This document shows positions 8,044-18,844 of a stretch of DNA of 64,000 nt, in pieces. The translations under genes and the position numbers were made by a program. Each line of letters begins with the position of its first letter. The first letter of the stretch is position 1. Location of the stretch: positions 276,408-340,407 of the forward strand of contig NZ_CP086612.1 of assembly GCF_020883495.1 (NCBI RefSeq), in the 5' to 3' direction. This DNA comes from Shinella zoogloeoides. GTDB taxonomy: Bacteria; Pseudomonadota; Alphaproteobacteria; Rhizobiales; Rhizobiaceae. The notes below the pieces were generated by a model. It did no database searches and was not told the DNA's origin. It was given only the letters and a program-made list of their open reading frames with translations.

Positions 8044-11000
8044 CTAATGAAAATTCCGGCTCTTGACCTTCAATCGATCGATTAAGAGGTCGGGAACATA
8101 GATGTCGCGCGCGGGCGCCGCCGCCTTCGGCCGCTCGCGCGAATCCGGTGCGCCATTGCCGCGCGCGAATTCGTCGCCCCGGCCATGCGGCAAGGGAAAT
8201 CGTTCGTCCCGCTCGCCCAGCCGGCCGAGATCGTCCGACAGGTCAAACAGCCGCTGCGCGACGAGATGAACGACGTCCCCTTCCCGTTGGATCTTGCCGT
8301 TGATCGCCATCATCGATGAGGAGAGAAGAACGCGGCGCTGGCGCTCGAACAGTGTCGGCCAGACCACCGCGTTGACGATCCCGGTCTCATCTTCGAGGGT
8401 GAGAAACATCACGCCCTTGGCTGAGCCCGGCCGCTGGCGCACCAGCACCAGGCCGCCGGTCATCAGCCAGCGGCCGTCGCGCTCGGCCATCGCTTCGGCG
8501 CATGTCACTATCCCCTTCTGGCGAAGGTCTTTGCGGAGGAAGGCGATCGGGTGCTGGCGGAGGGTGAGGCCGGTGTGGGCGTAATCTTCGACGACCTCGT
8601 GCCCTGCCCTCATCGAGGGCAAGGCGACCGAGGGCTCCTGCACTTCCGAGACTTGGCGCGCCTCCCGCTCGGCGGTCGCGGCCCAAAGCTCAAGCGGCTC
8701 GTCGCGCAGCGCCTTGATCGCCCATAGCGCATCACGGCGTTGGAGCTGCAGTGACGGTAGGAACGCATCGGCCTCGGCCAGTTTCACCAGCGCGGCCGTC
8801 GGCACGCCGGACCGCCGCCAGAGATCGTCGGCGGAGGCGAAGGGGTCTTCGGCGCGCGCCGCGACGATGCGGGCGGCATCCACCGTCGAGAGCCCCTTCA
8901 CCATGCGCAAGCCGAGGCGGACCGCGCAATGACGGCTCCCATCGACTTGCTCGAGCGTGCAGTCCCAGCGCGAGGCGTTGACGCAAACCGGCCTGATCTC
9001 GACACCGTGCTGGGCGGCATCCCTCACGATCTGGGCCGGCGCGTAAAATCCCATCGGCTGCGAGTTTAGCAAGGCCGCGCAAAAGGCGTCCGGGTGATGG
9101 CATTTGACCCAGCTCGACGCATAGGCAATGAGGGCAAAGCTGGCGGCGTGGCTTTCGGGAAAGCCGTAGCTGCCGAACCCTTCCAATTGCGAAAACGTCT
9201 GCTCGGCGAACTCGGCCGAATATCCGTTCTTGACCATGCCGGCGATCAGCTTGTCCTTGAACTTCGAGACGCCGCCGGAGAACTTGAACGTCGCCATGGA
9301 TTTCCGCAACTGGTCCGCCTCCCCGCCGGTAAACCCGGCGCAGACCATGGCGACTTTCATGGCCGACTCTTGGAACAAAGGGACACCGAGGGTTTTCGAG
9401 AGCACCGCCTCCAGTTCGGGTGTCGGATAGACGACCGGCTCCTTGCCTTCGCGCCGGCGGAGATAGGGATGCACCATGTCGCCCTGGATCGGTCCGGGCC
9501 TGACAATAGCCACCTGCACGACCAGGTCGTAAAATGTGCGGGGTTTCAGGCGCGGTAACATGGACATCTGCGCCCGGCTTTCAATCTGGAAAGTGCCAAG
9601 CGTATCGGCCTTGCGGATCATGGCATAGGTGCGCGGATCCTCGGCCGGGATGGAGGCGAAGTCGCGGGCGTCACCCTTGTGCTCGGTCATCAGGGCGAAG
9701 GCCTTGGCCATGCAGGTCAGCATGCCCAAGGCCAACACGTCCACCTTCATGAATTTCAGCGCCTCTATATCGTCCTTGTCCCATTCGATGACCTGGCGAT
9801 CATCCATTCGGGCAGGCTCGATCGGCACGAGATCGTCGAGTCGGTCATGGGTCAGGACGAAGCCACCTGGATGCTGGCCGAGATGGCGCGGTGCGCCCAT
9901 CAGCTGCTGCGCCAGTGCGAGCGTCAGCTTCAAGCGGTAGTCGGCAGCGTTGAGGTTGTTTTCCCGGATCTGGCGTTCGGATACCCCTTCCGACCAGCCC
10001 CAGACGCCGGACGACAGCTGGCCGATCATGTCTTCGGGCAGACCGAGGGCCTTGCCGACGTCGCGCAAAGCGCCCTTCGCCCTATACCGCGTCACCGTGG
10101 AACAGAGCGCCGCCTTGCTGCGGCCGTAGGTGTTGTAGATCCACTGGATGACCTCCTCCCTCCTCTCGTGTTCAAAATCCACGTCGATGTCCGGTGGCTC
10201 ATCTCGCTCCTGGCTGATGAAGCGTTCGAAGAGGAGATCGTTGGTTTCGGGGTCAATCGAGGTGACGCCCAGGCAATAGCAGACGGCGGAGTTGGCGGCC
10301 GAGCCCCTGCCCTGGCAAAGAATACCCTTCGAACGGGCGAAACGGACGATGGAGAACACGGTCAGGAAATAGGGCGCATAGTTCATGACCCGGATGAGTT
10401 CCAGCTCGTCGCGCAAGGATTTCCGGACCTTGTCGGGCACACCCTCGGGATAGCGATTGGCGGCTCCCTCCCAGGTGAACTTGACAAGCGACTGTTGCGG
10501 ATCGAGGCCGGGGACGATCGCCTCTTCCGGGTATTGGTATTGCAGCTCCTTCAAGTCGAACTTGCAGCGATCGACAATCTCGCGTCCGCGCGCCAGTGCT
10601 TCCGGGTATTCGGCAAAAAGCCGGTGCATCTCCTCTGGCGCTTTCAGAAAGCGATCGGCATGACGTTCACGGTCAAACCCCACATCGTCGATGGTCGTGC
10701 GGGTGCGGATGCAAGTTACGACATCCTGCAACTGCCGACGGCCAGGTTCGTGGAACAAGACATCGTTGGTGACGACGGTTCTGACCCTTTGGCGTGCCGC
10801 CATCGTAGCGATGCCATGCAAGCGCAGCTTGTCGTTCGGCCGGCGACGCAGGCAGAGGCTCACATAAGCGCGATCGCCGAACAGGTCGGCCATCTTGCGA
10901 AGCTGCACGCCGCAGGTATCGTCGGCTTCGTCCGGCACGAGCACGCCGATCATGCCGGCGGCATGGTCGGCGACATCTGCGAAATCAATCAAGCAATTGC

Positions 11001-11307
11001 CTTTGCCGCCGCGGCTCTTGCCGAGGGACAGCAACCGGGTCAGCCGGGAATAGGCTGTCCGGTCCATGGGATAGACGAGGAGCGACATGCCGTCGGTGAG
11101 GTCCAGGCGGCAACCGACGACCAGTCGGACGCCGGTGGTCTTGGCAGCCTCCCAGGCGCGCACAATGCCGGCGAGGCTGTTGCGGTCGACGACGCCGAGC
11201 GCGTCGATGCCAAGCGCAGCGGCCGTCGCGAACAGCTCGTCAGCGCTGGATGCCCCGCGCAGAAACGAGAAATGCGTCGTTACTTGCAGTTCGGCATAGC
11301 GCGTCAT
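8044..11307 (-). CDS. dnaE2: Error-prone DNA polymerase III alpha subunit DnaE2
   Basis: This 1087-residue C-family polymerase carries out translesion synthesis and induced mutagenesis with ImuA and ImuB. The PHP domain is at the N-terminus ([20 protein letters not shown]), the palm contains [18 protein letters not shown] (about residues 330-350) and the catalytic [16 protein letters not shown] (about 371-386), and the C-terminus carries an OB-fold segment ([20 protein letters not shown]). Length matches DnaE2 rather than the longer replicative DnaE1. The ATG at 11307 overlaps the imuB stop, marking it as the last gene of the imuA-imuB-dnaE2 operon. Confidence 0.95.
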   Translation of the reverse strand: MTRYAELQVTTHFSFLRGASSADELFATAAALGIDALGVVDRNSLAGIVRAWEAAKTTGVRLVVGCRLDLTDGMSLLVYPMDRTAYSRLTRLLSLGKSRGGKGNCLIDFADVADHAAGMIGVLVPDEADDTCGVQLRKMADLFGDRAYVSLCLRRRPNDKLRLHGIATMAARQRVRTVVTNDVLFHEPGRRQLQDVVTCIRTRTTIDDVGFDRERHADRFLKAPEEMHRLFAEYPEALARGREIVDRCKFDLKELQYQYPEEAIVPGLDPQQSLVKFTWEGAANRYPEGVPDKVRKSLRDELELIRVMNYAPYFLTVFSIVRFARSKGILCQGRGSAANSAVCYCLGVTSIDPETNDLLFERFISQERDEPPDIDVDFEHERREEVIQWIYNTYGRSKAALCSTVTRYRAKGALRDVGKALGLPEDMIGQLSSGVWGWSEGVSERQIRENNLNAADYRLKLTLALAQQLMGAPRHLGQHPGGFVLTHDRLDDLVPIEPARMDDRQVIEWDKDDIEALKFMKVDVLALGMLTCMAKAFALMTEHKGDARDFASIPAEDPRTYAMIRKADTLGTFQIESRAQMSMLPRLKPRTFYDLVVQVAIVRPGPIQGDMVHPYLRRREGKEPVVYPTPELEAVLSKTLGVPLFQESAMKVAMVCAGFTGGEADQLRKSMATFKFSGGVSKFKDKLIAGMVKNGYSAEFAEQTFSQLEGFGSYGFPESHAASFALIAYASSWVKCHHPDAFCAALLNSQPMGFYAPAQIVRDAAQHGVEIRPVCVNASRWDCTLEQVDGSRHCAVRLGLRMVKGLSTVDAARIVAARAEDPFASADDLWRRSGVPTAALVKLAEADAFLPSLQLQRRDALWAIKALRDEPLELWAATAEREARQVSEVQEPSVALPSMRAGHEVVEDYAHTGLTLRQHPIAFLRKDLRQKGIVTCAEAMAERDGRWLMTGGLVLVRQRPGSAKGVMFLTLEDETGIVNAVVWPTLFERQRRVLLSSSMMAINGKIQREGDVVHLVAQRLFDLSDDLGRLGERDERFPLPHGRGDEFARGNGAPDSRERPKAAAPARDIYVPDLLIDRLKVKSRNFH

Positions 11308-12845
11308 CCGAACACCCCATGCACAAACCAAAAGTGGGAGCCGGTTTCCGCATCGATGCCGTCGCCGGCACGATAAACCCAGTAGCGCTCACCAAGCTCA
11401 TCCTCGACCACGAAATAGTCCCTCACCGCCTGGAACTCGCGTGGTCTGCGCCACCACTCACCAAAAATCCGCTCCGGCCCGTCGGCGCGTACGACCTTCC
11501 GCCGCTTGCCCCGCCAAGTGAAGACCGCCGGCGGCTGGTCCGGCAGAAGTGCGATGACCTCGATGCGTTCGGGGTTTGCGAAAAGCCGCGTCGGCCGCGG
11601 CCATTTCACCGCCCAGGCCTCGCCGATATCAGGAGCGGTCGGAGCGATGCGCCGGACCGAGCGCTCCGGCACGTCGGAGGCGACGGGCGCGACGCGAAAC
11701 AGCCGGTGGCCGCGATTGCCGAGAATGTCGACCAGCGGTGTAATGTCCGCGACCTCCTCTTCAATCAGCGACGAGGCAACCTGCCGCTCCTCCAGCGGCT
11801 CGGCGAAGACAGCTACAAGCACGAGCTTCTCGATGCCAAAGCCGGGATCGATCGTCTCGATGCGGTCGCAGAGCAGCTTCGAAAGGCGCGCCGGATCGCG
11901 GACAGGCTTGGCAAGACCGGCGCGGAGATGCTGCCTGGTGTTGTCGACGCGATGGATAAAGAGGTCGCAGCGGCGCGCGCCGAGGCCGTCTTCCGCCAGG
12001 CGAGCCGACAGCTGGGCGACAAGACGTCGCACATATTTGGCGATGGTCTCCGGCGCACCGATTGGCTCGGCGAAATTCTTGGCAACTTCGACAAGCTCCG
12101 GCGTGCGGATCGGTTCGATCGGTTCGGCGACGCGGCCGAACATCTGGTCCAATCGGCGCGCAGGCTCTGGCCCGAACCGCAAGGTTAGCGGCGCGCGCGG
12201 CATGGCCGATAGCTGACCAACCGTATCGATGCCAAGAACACGCAGGCCCTGGATTGTCTCTGCCGGCAGCCGTAGAGCGACAATCGGCAGATCGATGACC
12301 GCCTTTGGCACATCGCCCGTCGGCACGACGGTTGTTTCGGCCGAAAGCAGCCGCGCGAGCGCATGCGCGGCGCCCCAGGTGTCGGCGACAGCGGCCCGCG
12401 CCGTCAGCCCGCGGCCGCGGAGCATATTGACGAGGCCGGAGACGAGAAGTGCTTCGCCACCGCGCAGGTGATCCGCCCCTTCCGTATCGATGACAAGGCC
12501 GTCGGCGCCATCGACAGCGACGACGGGGCTATATTGCCGGAGCGCCCAGAGCGCCAACCGTTCGAGTGCTGCTGCATCCTCGGCCGGGGCTGCGTCGACC
12601 ATGAGGAGATCGGCGACCATGGCCTGCGCCTTGCTGGCAGCCATTCCGATGCGCAGGCCAAGCTTCAATGCGACGGGATCGGCGGCGGAGATCCATCGCT
12701 TCGATCCGCGGCGGGCAATGACGACCAGTGGCTTGTCAGCCGGCAAGGCTTCGCCAGCGTGCCGTCTGATCCGCTCCGTCGAGAGCTGTGGGAAGTAGAC
12801 AGATACGACCCTGGGCATCGGGGGCTCCAATTTCAAATTCGGCAC
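11304..12845 (-). CDS. imuB: ImuB, Y-family polymerase-like mutasome hub
   Basis: ImuB is a catalytically inactive Y-family relative that tethers DnaE2 to the sliding clamp. The protein has about 513 residues, or 504 if it starts at the MPRVVSVYF methionine at 12818. Where active polymerases have DMDAFYAS and SLDEAYLD, this protein reads VYFPQL and [11 protein letters not shown], so the acidic active-site pattern is absent, as in known ImuB proteins. A region around [18 protein letters not shown] resembles the helix-hairpin part, and the C-terminus is rich in Trp and Arg. It overlaps imuA upstream and dnaE2 downstream. Confidence 0.92.
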   Translation of the reverse strand: MPNLKLEPPMPRVVSVYFPQLSTERIRRHAGEALPADKPLVVIARRGSKRWISAADPVALKLGLRIGMAASKAQAMVADLLMVDAAPAEDAAALERLALWALRQYSPVVAVDGADGLVIDTEGADHLRGGEALLVSGLVNMLRGRGLTARAAVADTWGAAHALARLLSAETTVVPTGDVPKAVIDLPIVALRLPAETIQGLRVLGIDTVGQLSAMPRAPLTLRFGPEPARRLDQMFGRVAEPIEPIRTPELVEVAKNFAEPIGAPETIAKYVRRLVAQLSARLAEDGLGARRCDLFIHRVDNTRQHLRAGLAKPVRDPARLSKLLCDRIETIDPGFGIEKLVLVAVFAEPLEERQVASSLIEEEVADITPLVDILGNRGHRLFRVAPVASDVPERSVRRIAPTAPDIGEAWAVKWPRPTRLFANPERIEVIALLPDQPPAVFTWRGKRRKVVRADGPERIFGEWWRRPREFQAVRDYFVVEDELGERYWVYRAGDGIDAETGSHFWFVHGVFG

Positions 12846-13494
12846 ATTCGCCGGCTTTCACGCGCATCAGTTCTGCGAGCCAGCGCGCCCTCCCGACGCC
12901 GGCAACAGGTAGTTTTTCCGACGGCAAGGTGCTGATGCGCCACCGTGTCGTCGAGGCCGTCGGCTGCCCATAGTCCGAAGCCTCATTCTGACGTCGCCAT
13001 CGCCGCAGCACGATGCCCATGGCTCCGGTCTTCTCGGCGGCGAGTTGCAGGCGACGCGATGCGGTCATCGGGAGACGAACAAGCTCGCCAACCACGGCAG
13101 CAAGCCCGCCGAAGGAAAGCCCCTCCTCCATGGCGGACAGCGCCTCTTCTTCGCGGTCGCTTTCGCAAAACACGACGCGATCCGGATGGAGGCCTGCCTG
13201 GGCGACCGCGGGGAAAAACAGATCAGGGCGCGTCATGCACCAGAGAACCTTGCCGCGCGATCGCGCCGCGATGCCGGCAACGAACAACGCCGCCGCGGCC
13301 CCATCAACCGTCCCTCCCCCGCCGCCGGCGACCTCATGCAGCGCGCCGAAAGCGAGCCCTCCCCCCGGCAGTGCCCGATCAACCTCGGCGACGCCGAAAG
13401 GCAGGAACTGACTTGCGCGACGCGAGCCGCCTTCAAGCTGCTCAATGCGCTCGCGAAGCTCTGCCAGCACGGGGTTGAGGGCATGGTTGGCCAC
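12736..13494 (-). CDS. imuA: ImuA, SulA/RecA-like mutasome protein
   Basis: ImuA is the RecA-like accessory component of the ImuA-ImuB-DnaE2 mutasome. This copy has 252 residues with the family opening LRERIEQLEGGSRRASQFLP, then FGVAEVDRALPGGGLAFGAL and HEVAGGGGGTVDGAAAALFV, and KVLWCMTRPDLFFPAVAQAG. The Walker-like region lacks a classical GKT. It is the first gene of the operon and lies 50 bases downstream of a LexA box, so DNA damage should induce the whole operon. Its 3' end overlaps the imuB start region. Confidence 0.92.
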   Translation of the reverse strand: MANHALNPVLAELRERIEQLEGGSRRASQFLPFGVAEVDRALPGGGLAFGALHEVAGGGGGTVDGAAAALFVAGIAARSRGKVLWCMTRPDLFFPAVAQAGLHPDRVVFCESDREEEALSAMEEGLSFGGLAAVVGELVRLPMTASRRLQLAAEKTGAMGIVLRRWRRQNEASDYGQPTASTTRWRISTLPSEKLPVAGVGRARWLAELMRVKAGECAEFEIGAPDAQGRICLLPTALDGADQTARWRSLAG

Positions 13495-13544
13495 GGCAGA
13501 ATTGTTGCTCCTTCAGGGTTTTCAGCGGTTCTCTAAGCTGATAT

Positions 13545-13559
13545 GTTCATTATTTGTTC
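13545..13559 (-). promoter_or_regulatory. LexA (SOS) box upstream of imuA
   Basis: The sequence GTTCATTATTTGTTC matches the alphaproteobacterial LexA site, GTTC-N7-GTTC, exactly. It lies about 50 bases before the imuA start. It also lies in the intergenic region shared with the divergent helicase gene, 143 bases from that start, so it may control both directions. Confidence 0.88.
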
Positions 13560-13701
13560 CGATTGCCCAACTGAGTCAATCGGGCCTTCGCTCCGGAAAT
13601 CGCCCCTCGGCTAAGTCGTTGAAACGAATCCCTTAGCTGCATCAAGGAGATATCCAGTGATCGGAGAGGTAGGAAATTTTTCTTAGGCATGCTGGGGACA
13701 A

Positions 13702-15771
13702 ATGGCGGCGGCGCATCTCGAAAAACTCAACGACCGGCAACGCGAAGCCGTCGAGCACGGTATCGGCCTGCCGGACGGAAAGATCGGCGGCCCGCTGCTG
13801 ATCATCGCCGGCGCTGGGAGCGGCAAGACCAACACGCTGGCACACCGCGTCGCGCATCTGATCGTCAACGGCGCCGACCCCCGCCGTATCCTGTTGATGA
13901 CGTTTTCCCGGCGCGCGGCGTCGGAGATGGCGCGCCGGGTGCAGCGCATCTGCCGCCAAGTGCTGGGCGACAACGCCGCAATCCTGACCGATGCACTCGC
14001 CTGGGCGGGAACGTTCCATGGCATCGGCGCGCGGCTCTTGCGGATGTATGCCGAGCAGATCGGCCTCAGCGTCGATTTTACGATCCACGACCGCGAAGAC
14101 AGCGCCGACCTGATGAATCTTGTCCGGCATGACCTTGGCTTCTCCGCCAAGCAGAGCCGGTTTCCCACCAAGGGGACTTGCATCGCGATCTATTCCCGCG
14201 TGGTCAATTCCGAGGCTTCGATCAAGGAAATCCTGAAATCCTCCTATCCCTGGGTACTCGAATGGGAGGGAGAGTTGAAGCAGCTCTTCGCCGCCTATGT
14301 TGAGGCCAAACAGACACAGAACGTCCTGGATTACGACGACCTGCTGCTCTACTGGGCGCAAATGGTTTCCGAACCCGAGCTGGCCGAGGACGTCGGCAAC
14401 CGCTTCGATCACATTCTCGTCGACGAATATCAGGACACCAATCGCCTACAGGCGTCGATCCTGATGTCGCTGGCGCCCGGCGGCCGCGGCCTGACCGTCG
14501 TCGGTGACGATGCGCAATCGATCTATTCCTTTCGCGCGGCGACCATCCGCAACATCCTAGATTTCCCGAAAGAATTCTCACCCAGACCGGCGGACGTTAT
14601 CACGCTCGACCGCAATTATCGTTCGACCCAGCCGATCCTGGCAGCGGCCAATGGCGTGATCGAGTTGGCAAGGGAGCGCTATACGAAAAATCTCTGGACG
14701 GACCGTGCGTCTGAGCAGCGGCCGGTGCTTGCCACGGTCAAGGATGAGATCGACCAAGCCGCCTATATCGTGGAGCAGGTGCTCGCGAACAGAGAGGTAG
14801 GCGTCACGCTGAAGCAGCAGGCCGTGCTGTTTCGAACGTCAAGCCATAGCAGCGCGCTTGAGATCGAACTCACCCGGAGAAACATCCCCTTCGTCAAATT
14901 CGGTGGCCTGAAATTTCTCGACGCGGCGCACGTCAAGGACATGCTGGCGGTCATGCGGTTTAGCCAGAACCCGCGCGACCGGGTTGCCGGCTTCAGGGTG
15001 CTGAAGCTATTGCCCGGTATCGGGCCGCAGACGGCCGGCAAGATCCTTGACACGATTGCCGCCGATCCGGAGCCGTTGCAGTCGCTCGCCGAAATCCCGC
15101 CGCCGGCGAAGACGGGCGACGACTGGCCGGCTTTCGTGACACTGGTCACCGCCCTGCGGAAAGCCGACGCAGGCTGGCCGGCGGAGATCGGCACGGTGCG
15201 GATGTGGTACGAGCCGCATCTCGACCGCATCCATGAGGATGCCGACACGCGCAAGGACGACCTGCTTCAGCTCGAGCAGATCGCCGGCGGCTATGTGAGC
15301 CGCGAACGCTTCCTCACTGAGTTGACCCTTGACCCGCCCGACGCGACCAGCGACCAGGCTGGTGTGCCGCTGCTCGACGAGGATTATCTGATCCTCTCGA
15401 CGATCCATTCGGCCAAGGGCCAAGAGTGGCGCGCGGTCTTCATGCTCAATGTCGTCGACGGTTGCATACCGTCTGACCTTGGTACCGGCTCTACCCCTGA
15501 ACTCGAGGAAGAACGCCGGCTGCTCTATGTCGGCATGACGCGGGCGCGCGACAACCTCACGCTGATCACGCCGCAGCGCTTCTTCACACACGGCCAGAAT
15601 GCCCAGGGCGACCGCCATGTCTATGCGTCGCGAACCCGCTTCATACCGGCCACGCTCTTGCAGTTCTTCGAAACGGCAAGCTGGCCAAAGATATCGGCGG
15701 CCGCCAACGAGCAGAGCAGTCGCCAGGTTCGCGTCGATATCGGTGCGCGAATGCGCTCGATGTGGAAATGA
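13702..15771 (+). CDS. UvrD/Rep-family ATP-dependent DNA helicase
   Basis: This 689-residue superfamily 1A helicase unwinds DNA 3' to 5'. The motifs appear in order: Q-motif region LNDRQREAVEH, Walker A IAGAGSGKTNTLAHR (about residue 36-50), motif Ia LLMTFSRRAASEMARRV, Walker B ILVDEYQDTNRLQ, motif III VVGDDAQSIYSFRAA, motif IV LDRNYRSTQPIL, motif V STIHSAKGQEWRAVF, and motif VI EEERRLLYVGMTRARDNL. It is shorter than UvrD at the C-terminus. It is followed after three bases by the Pol IV gene, so the two are probably one operon and act together in damage tolerance. Confidence 0.93.
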   Translation: MAAAHLEKLNDRQREAVEHGIGLPDGKIGGPLLIIAGAGSGKTNTLAHRVAHLIVNGADPRRILLMTFSRRAASEMARRVQRICRQVLGDNAAILTDALAWAGTFHGIGARLLRMYAEQIGLSVDFTIHDREDSADLMNLVRHDLGFSAKQSRFPTKGTCIAIYSRVVNSEASIKEILKSSYPWVLEWEGELKQLFAAYVEAKQTQNVLDYDDLLLYWAQMVSEPELAEDVGNRFDHILVDEYQDTNRLQASILMSLAPGGRGLTVVGDDAQSIYSFRAATIRNILDFPKEFSPRPADVITLDRNYRSTQPILAAANGVIELARERYTKNLWTDRASEQRPVLATVKDEIDQAAYIVEQVLANREVGVTLKQQAVLFRTSSHSSALEIELTRRNIPFVKFGGLKFLDAAHVKDMLAVMRFSQNPRDRVAGFRVLKLLPGIGPQTAGKILDTIAADPEPLQSLAEIPPPAKTGDDWPAFVTLVTALRKADAGWPAEIGTVRMWYEPHLDRIHEDADTRKDDLLQLEQIAGGYVSRERFLTELTLDPPDATSDQAGVPLLDEDYLILSTIHSAKGQEWRAVFMLNVVDGCIPSDLGTGSTPELEEERRLLYVGMTRARDNLTLITPQRFFTHGQNAQGDRHVYASRTRFIPATLLQFFETASWPKISAAANEQSSRQVRVDIGARMRSMWK

Positions 15772-15774
15772 GCG

Positions 15775-16899
15775 ATGCAGCCCATTATTTTGGCCGAGAT
15801 AGAGGAGCATAAACCGGATCGCGAAGATCGGGTCCGGCGCATCATTCATGTGGACATGGATGCGTTTTATGCCTCCGTCGAACAACGCGATAATCCCGAG
15901 CTGCGGGGCAAACCCGTTGCTGTCGGCGGCGCGGCCGCCCGCGGTGTCGTGGCGGCAGCAAGCTATGAGGCCCGTGTGTTCGGCGTGCGATCCGCTCTGC
16001 CATCGATCACCGCCAAGCGGCGCTGCCCGGGTCTGATCTTCGTTCCGCCGCGCTTCGATGTCTATCGAACCGTTTCATCGCAGATCCATGCAATCTTCGC
16101 CGAATACACTGATCTGATCGAGCCCCTGTCGCTCGACGAAGCCTATCTCGATGTCACCGACAACAAGCAGGGCATTGCCATCGCGACGGAGATCGCCACG
16201 AGGATCCGCGCCCGCATCAAGGATGTCACCGGGCTGAATGCCTCGGCCGGTATCTCGTATTGCAAGTTTCTGGCCAAGATGGCCTCCGACCTCAACAAGC
16301 CCAACGGCCAGGCGGTCATCACGCCCAAAAACGGGCCGGCTTTCGTCGAGGGGCTCGCCGTCAAGAAATTCCACGGCGTCGGGCCCGCGACTGCCGCCAA
16401 GATGGAACACCTTGGCATTCTGACCGGCGCCGATCTCAGGGCGAAGTCGCTCACCTTCCTCCAGCAGCATTTCGGGAAGTCGGGCGCCTGGTACTACAGC
16501 ATCTCGCGTGGCATCGACGATCGACCGGTCCGCGCGGACCGGGAGCGCAAATCCGTCGGCGCCGAAGACACCTTCATGACCGACCTCCTCGATTTAGATG
16601 CAGCGCGTGCGGAAATCTCTCCGCTCGTCGACAAGGTCTGGCGGCACTGCGAGACCAAGAACCTGCATGGCCGCTCCGTGACCCTGAAGATCAAATACGC
16701 CGACTTCCAGATCATCACGCGGAGCAGGACCGAAGCCACCGCCTTCAGCTCGCCGGGCGAGATCGTGGCGACGGTGCAGACGCTCCTCGCCCCCTTGTTT
16801 CCAACGGCGAAAGGCATCCGCCTTCTCGGCGTGACCCTGTCCTCGTTTGGCGACGAAACTGCGAGCGGACCTGCCGATCAACTTCTGTTGGAGATTTAG
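15775..16899 (+). CDS. dinB: DNA polymerase IV (Y-family)
   Basis: This 374-residue translesion polymerase keeps the catalytic acids, Asp27 and Asp29 in HVDMDAFYASVEQ and Asp121-Glu122 in SLDEAYLDVTD. The helix-hairpin-helix segment KKFHGVGPATAAKMEHLG and the little-finger domain (LKIKYADFQIITRSRTE) are complete. It starts three bases after the helicase stop and therefore seems co-transcribed. Rhizobial genomes commonly carry more than one dinB, so this is likely an extra plasmid copy. Confidence 0.94.
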   Translation: MQPIILAEIEEHKPDREDRVRRIIHVDMDAFYASVEQRDNPELRGKPVAVGGAAARGVVAAASYEARVFGVRSALPSITAKRRCPGLIFVPPRFDVYRTVSSQIHAIFAEYTDLIEPLSLDEAYLDVTDNKQGIAIATEIATRIRARIKDVTGLNASAGISYCKFLAKMASDLNKPNGQAVITPKNGPAFVEGLAVKKFHGVGPATAAKMEHLGILTGADLRAKSLTFLQQHFGKSGAWYYSISRGIDDRPVRADRERKSVGAEDTFMTDLLDLDAARAEISPLVDKVWRHCETKNLHGRSVTLKIKYADFQIITRSRTEATAFSSPGEIVATVQTLLAPLFPTAKGIRLLGVTLSSFGDETASGPADQLLLEI

Positions 16900-16990
16900 G
16901 CTCACCCTGTTCTTGATCGCCGCATCGAAATCCCCAGCCGCCGCGCTAGATTATTGCCGAGCCAGAATTCGCGGAGCCGCAGGAGGGACT

Positions 16991-17581
16991 ATGTGCAACG
17001 ATTACAGGCTGATGGTCGAACTGGCCTCGGTCATTGAGGTATTCGAGCACCTCAGAATCAAGATCCGCTTCCCCGAGGGAAGGCCGAACATCGAGGCGCG
17101 CGAGGATATCAGGATCACCGACACGGCGCCCATCGTTCGCACGGTCGAAGGCGAGCGCGGGGTTGGCGAGCTTGTCCAGCGGCGATGGAGCTGGCCGGGT
17201 CCGAGCAAGAAGCCGGTCTACAATTTCCGGTCGGAGGGCCGCGAGTTCAGCTCGAACAGGGCTTTGATTTTGTGCGACGGGTTCTTCGAGTTCACGGATC
17301 CGATTGAGAAAGGGAAAAAGCGCAAGGACAAGTGGCTATTTCGGAAGGTCGGGGAGCCGCTCTTTGCCATTGCTGGCATCTGGCGCGCGACCGATAAGGT
17401 CGGTGAGGCCTTCACCATGCTCACGATGGAACCCGGTCCCGATATCGCACCCTACCACGACCGCCAGATCGTCATACTCGAGCGTGATGCCTGGACGGAC
17501 TGGCTCGATCCGACCGTTTCGGCAAAATCGCTGATCAGGCCGCTTCCGGCTGGTTCGCTTTCCGTGGAGCAGGTCGGCTGA
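16991..17581 (+). CDS. SRAP family protein (YedK/HMCES-like abasic-site shield)
   Basis: SRAP proteins form a thiazolidine crosslink with abasic sites in single-stranded DNA through Cys2. Here the mature N-terminus would be Cys2 (start MCNDYRL at 16991, AGGAGG just upstream). The other family residues are visible: Asn in KPVYNFRSEG, the catalytic Glu in CDGFFEFTD, and the His in IAPYHDRQIVILE. Length, 196 residues, is a little short for the family but all core motifs are present. Its place directly after helicase and Pol IV genes fits a role in the SOS response. Confidence 0.92.
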   Translation: MCNDYRLMVELASVIEVFEHLRIKIRFPEGRPNIEAREDIRITDTAPIVRTVEGERGVGELVQRRWSWPGPSKKPVYNFRSEGREFSSNRALILCDGFFEFTDPIEKGKKRKDKWLFRKVGEPLFAIAGIWRATDKVGEAFTMLTMEPGPDIAPYHDRQIVILERDAWTDWLDPTVSAKSLIRPLPAGSLSVEQVG

Positions 17582-17838
17582 TGCGCTTCGCCTTCCCGCA
17601 TAGCCACGCTTTTCCCGGCGGCGAGGTCCGCGTCGAAGATGCCGAAGCGGCCGAAGGAATGTGCGTGGTCGAGTTCGGCGACGGGATCGCTATGATCGGA
17701 GAATGGCATCCGGACGGAGACCACGTTCGTCTCTCCATCCCGGCCTACCGCACTGCTCGCGGTACGGATGTCGATGCGCGCCGCTGGCGCCTGGTCAGGG
17801 ACAATGCTGGATCCTGGCGCACGCGGCGATCCGTGTGA
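17581..17838 (+). CDS. Small hypothetical protein coupled to the SRAP gene
   Basis: An 85-residue product I do not recognise as a named family. The start overlaps the SRAP stop by one base (TGATG), which indicates translational coupling. It has the regular composition of a small beta-rich soluble domain (VVEFGDGIAMIGEWHPDGDH) and no signal peptide or membrane segment. Its position suggests a link with the SRAP or repair operon, which is inference only. Confidence 0.55.
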   Translation: MRFAFPHSHAFPGGEVRVEDAEAAEGMCVVEFGDGIAMIGEWHPDGDHVRLSIPAYRTARGTDVDARRWRLVRDNAGSWRTRRSV

Positions 17839-17954
17839 CCGTACACTGCGGCGACCCCTTCCCGAAATGACGAAGGGCACTCGACCCTTTCGGGGAGCGC
17901 CCTACTAACCCGGACGGCTGCGAACGTGCGACGGATATCGTCGCTGCCGGCAGG

Positions 17955-18206
17955 TCATCGATGACGGGCAGTGAGCGAAAGATGGGGGAAGGCATCCGGG
18001 AAATCAAGACCGTCGGGATTGCCGGTCGCCTGAAGCGGCGCATCGAGGCACGCATCGCAGATGCCGCAGCCGTCATCGTCCATCGCCTGGCCGGCGAGAC
18101 CGCAACAGACGCAGGCCGCGGCCCGCCGGGCACCCTTGCCGCACTGGCGCGGCAGCAGGATTTCTGCTGCGTCGTCAAAGAGAATGTCTATCGGAATTTC
18201 TGTCAT
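17955..18206 (-). CDS. Small Cys-rich hypothetical protein
   Basis: An 83-residue product starting at MTEIPIDILFDDAAEILLP. It carries cysteine pairs in ACVCCGLAG and CGICDACLDAP that could bind one zinc ion. I cannot name the family. An upstream in-frame extension to 18326 looks unlike a natural N-terminus. It is read opposite to the flanking genes, so it is not part of their operons. Confidence 0.5.
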   Translation of the reverse strand: MTEIPIDILFDDAAEILLPRQCGKGARRAAACVCCGLAGQAMDDDGCGICDACLDAPLQATGNPDGLDFPDAFPHLSLTARHR

Positions 18207-18349
18207 CGCGGGCGTCTCCAACGATCCTGGGCAAGAGATAGGAGCGCCCGAAATCTTTGCAATGGTCGGTTCCGGCACCAGCGAAACCTTCTTGCCGCAC
18301 GCTCGCATCGCGCTATCTGCACGCACTATCCACGCAGGTGTAGCGGTCG

Positions 18350-18778
18350 ATGACGATGGACGATCCTTTTCAGCTCAAGCGGTTTGTCGATGCGCAGGAG
18401 CTTGTCTTTCCCGCGGCTCTTGCAGAGCTGCGCGGCGGGCGCAAGGAGAGCCATTGGATGTGGTTCATCTTTCCGCAATTGCGCGCCCTCGGCCGTTCAC
18501 CGACGGCGCAGTTCTATGGAATAGCCTCGCAGGATGAAGCCCGGGCCTATCTCAAGCACCCGCTTCTGGCCCGTCGGCTGGCCCATTCGACTGATGCCGT
18601 TCTCGCCCATCACGATCGATCGCCCCATGATATCTTCGGCTCGCCCGACGATCTGAAGTTTCGCTCGTCGATGACGCTGTTCGACGCGGCTTCGGACCAT
18701 AGAACCGCGCGATTTCGGATTGCCCTGGAGCGCTATTATGAGGGTGAGCTGGATCAGCGTACCCTGGAGCTTCTGTAG
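18350..18778 (+). CDS. DUF1810 family protein
   Basis: This 142-residue protein shows the DUF1810 pattern: DPFQLKRFVDAQELVFPAAL, then LRGGRKESHWMWFIFPQL, and YGIASQDEARAYLKHPLLA. Length is normal for the family, whose function is not established; database names such as calpastatin are not meaningful. A second in-frame ATG at 18356 could be the true start. It stands between repair genes but is separated from exonuclease III by about 66 bases. Confidence 0.88.
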   Translation: MTMDDPFQLKRFVDAQELVFPAALAELRGGRKESHWMWFIFPQLRALGRSPTAQFYGIASQDEARAYLKHPLLARRLAHSTDAVLAHHDRSPHDIFGSPDDLKFRSSMTLFDAASDHRTARFRIALERYYEGELDQRTLELL

Positions 18779-18844
18779 CGCCGGAACATTTGAAATTCCG
18801 CAATGGTTTCGTCTCGGCAAGATTGCTGCTTTGAGAGGAACCTC

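Noticed and set aside
9679..11376. A 565-codon plus-strand frame inside dnaE2
   Set aside because: It is antisense to the conserved polymerase gene and shows no domain of its own.
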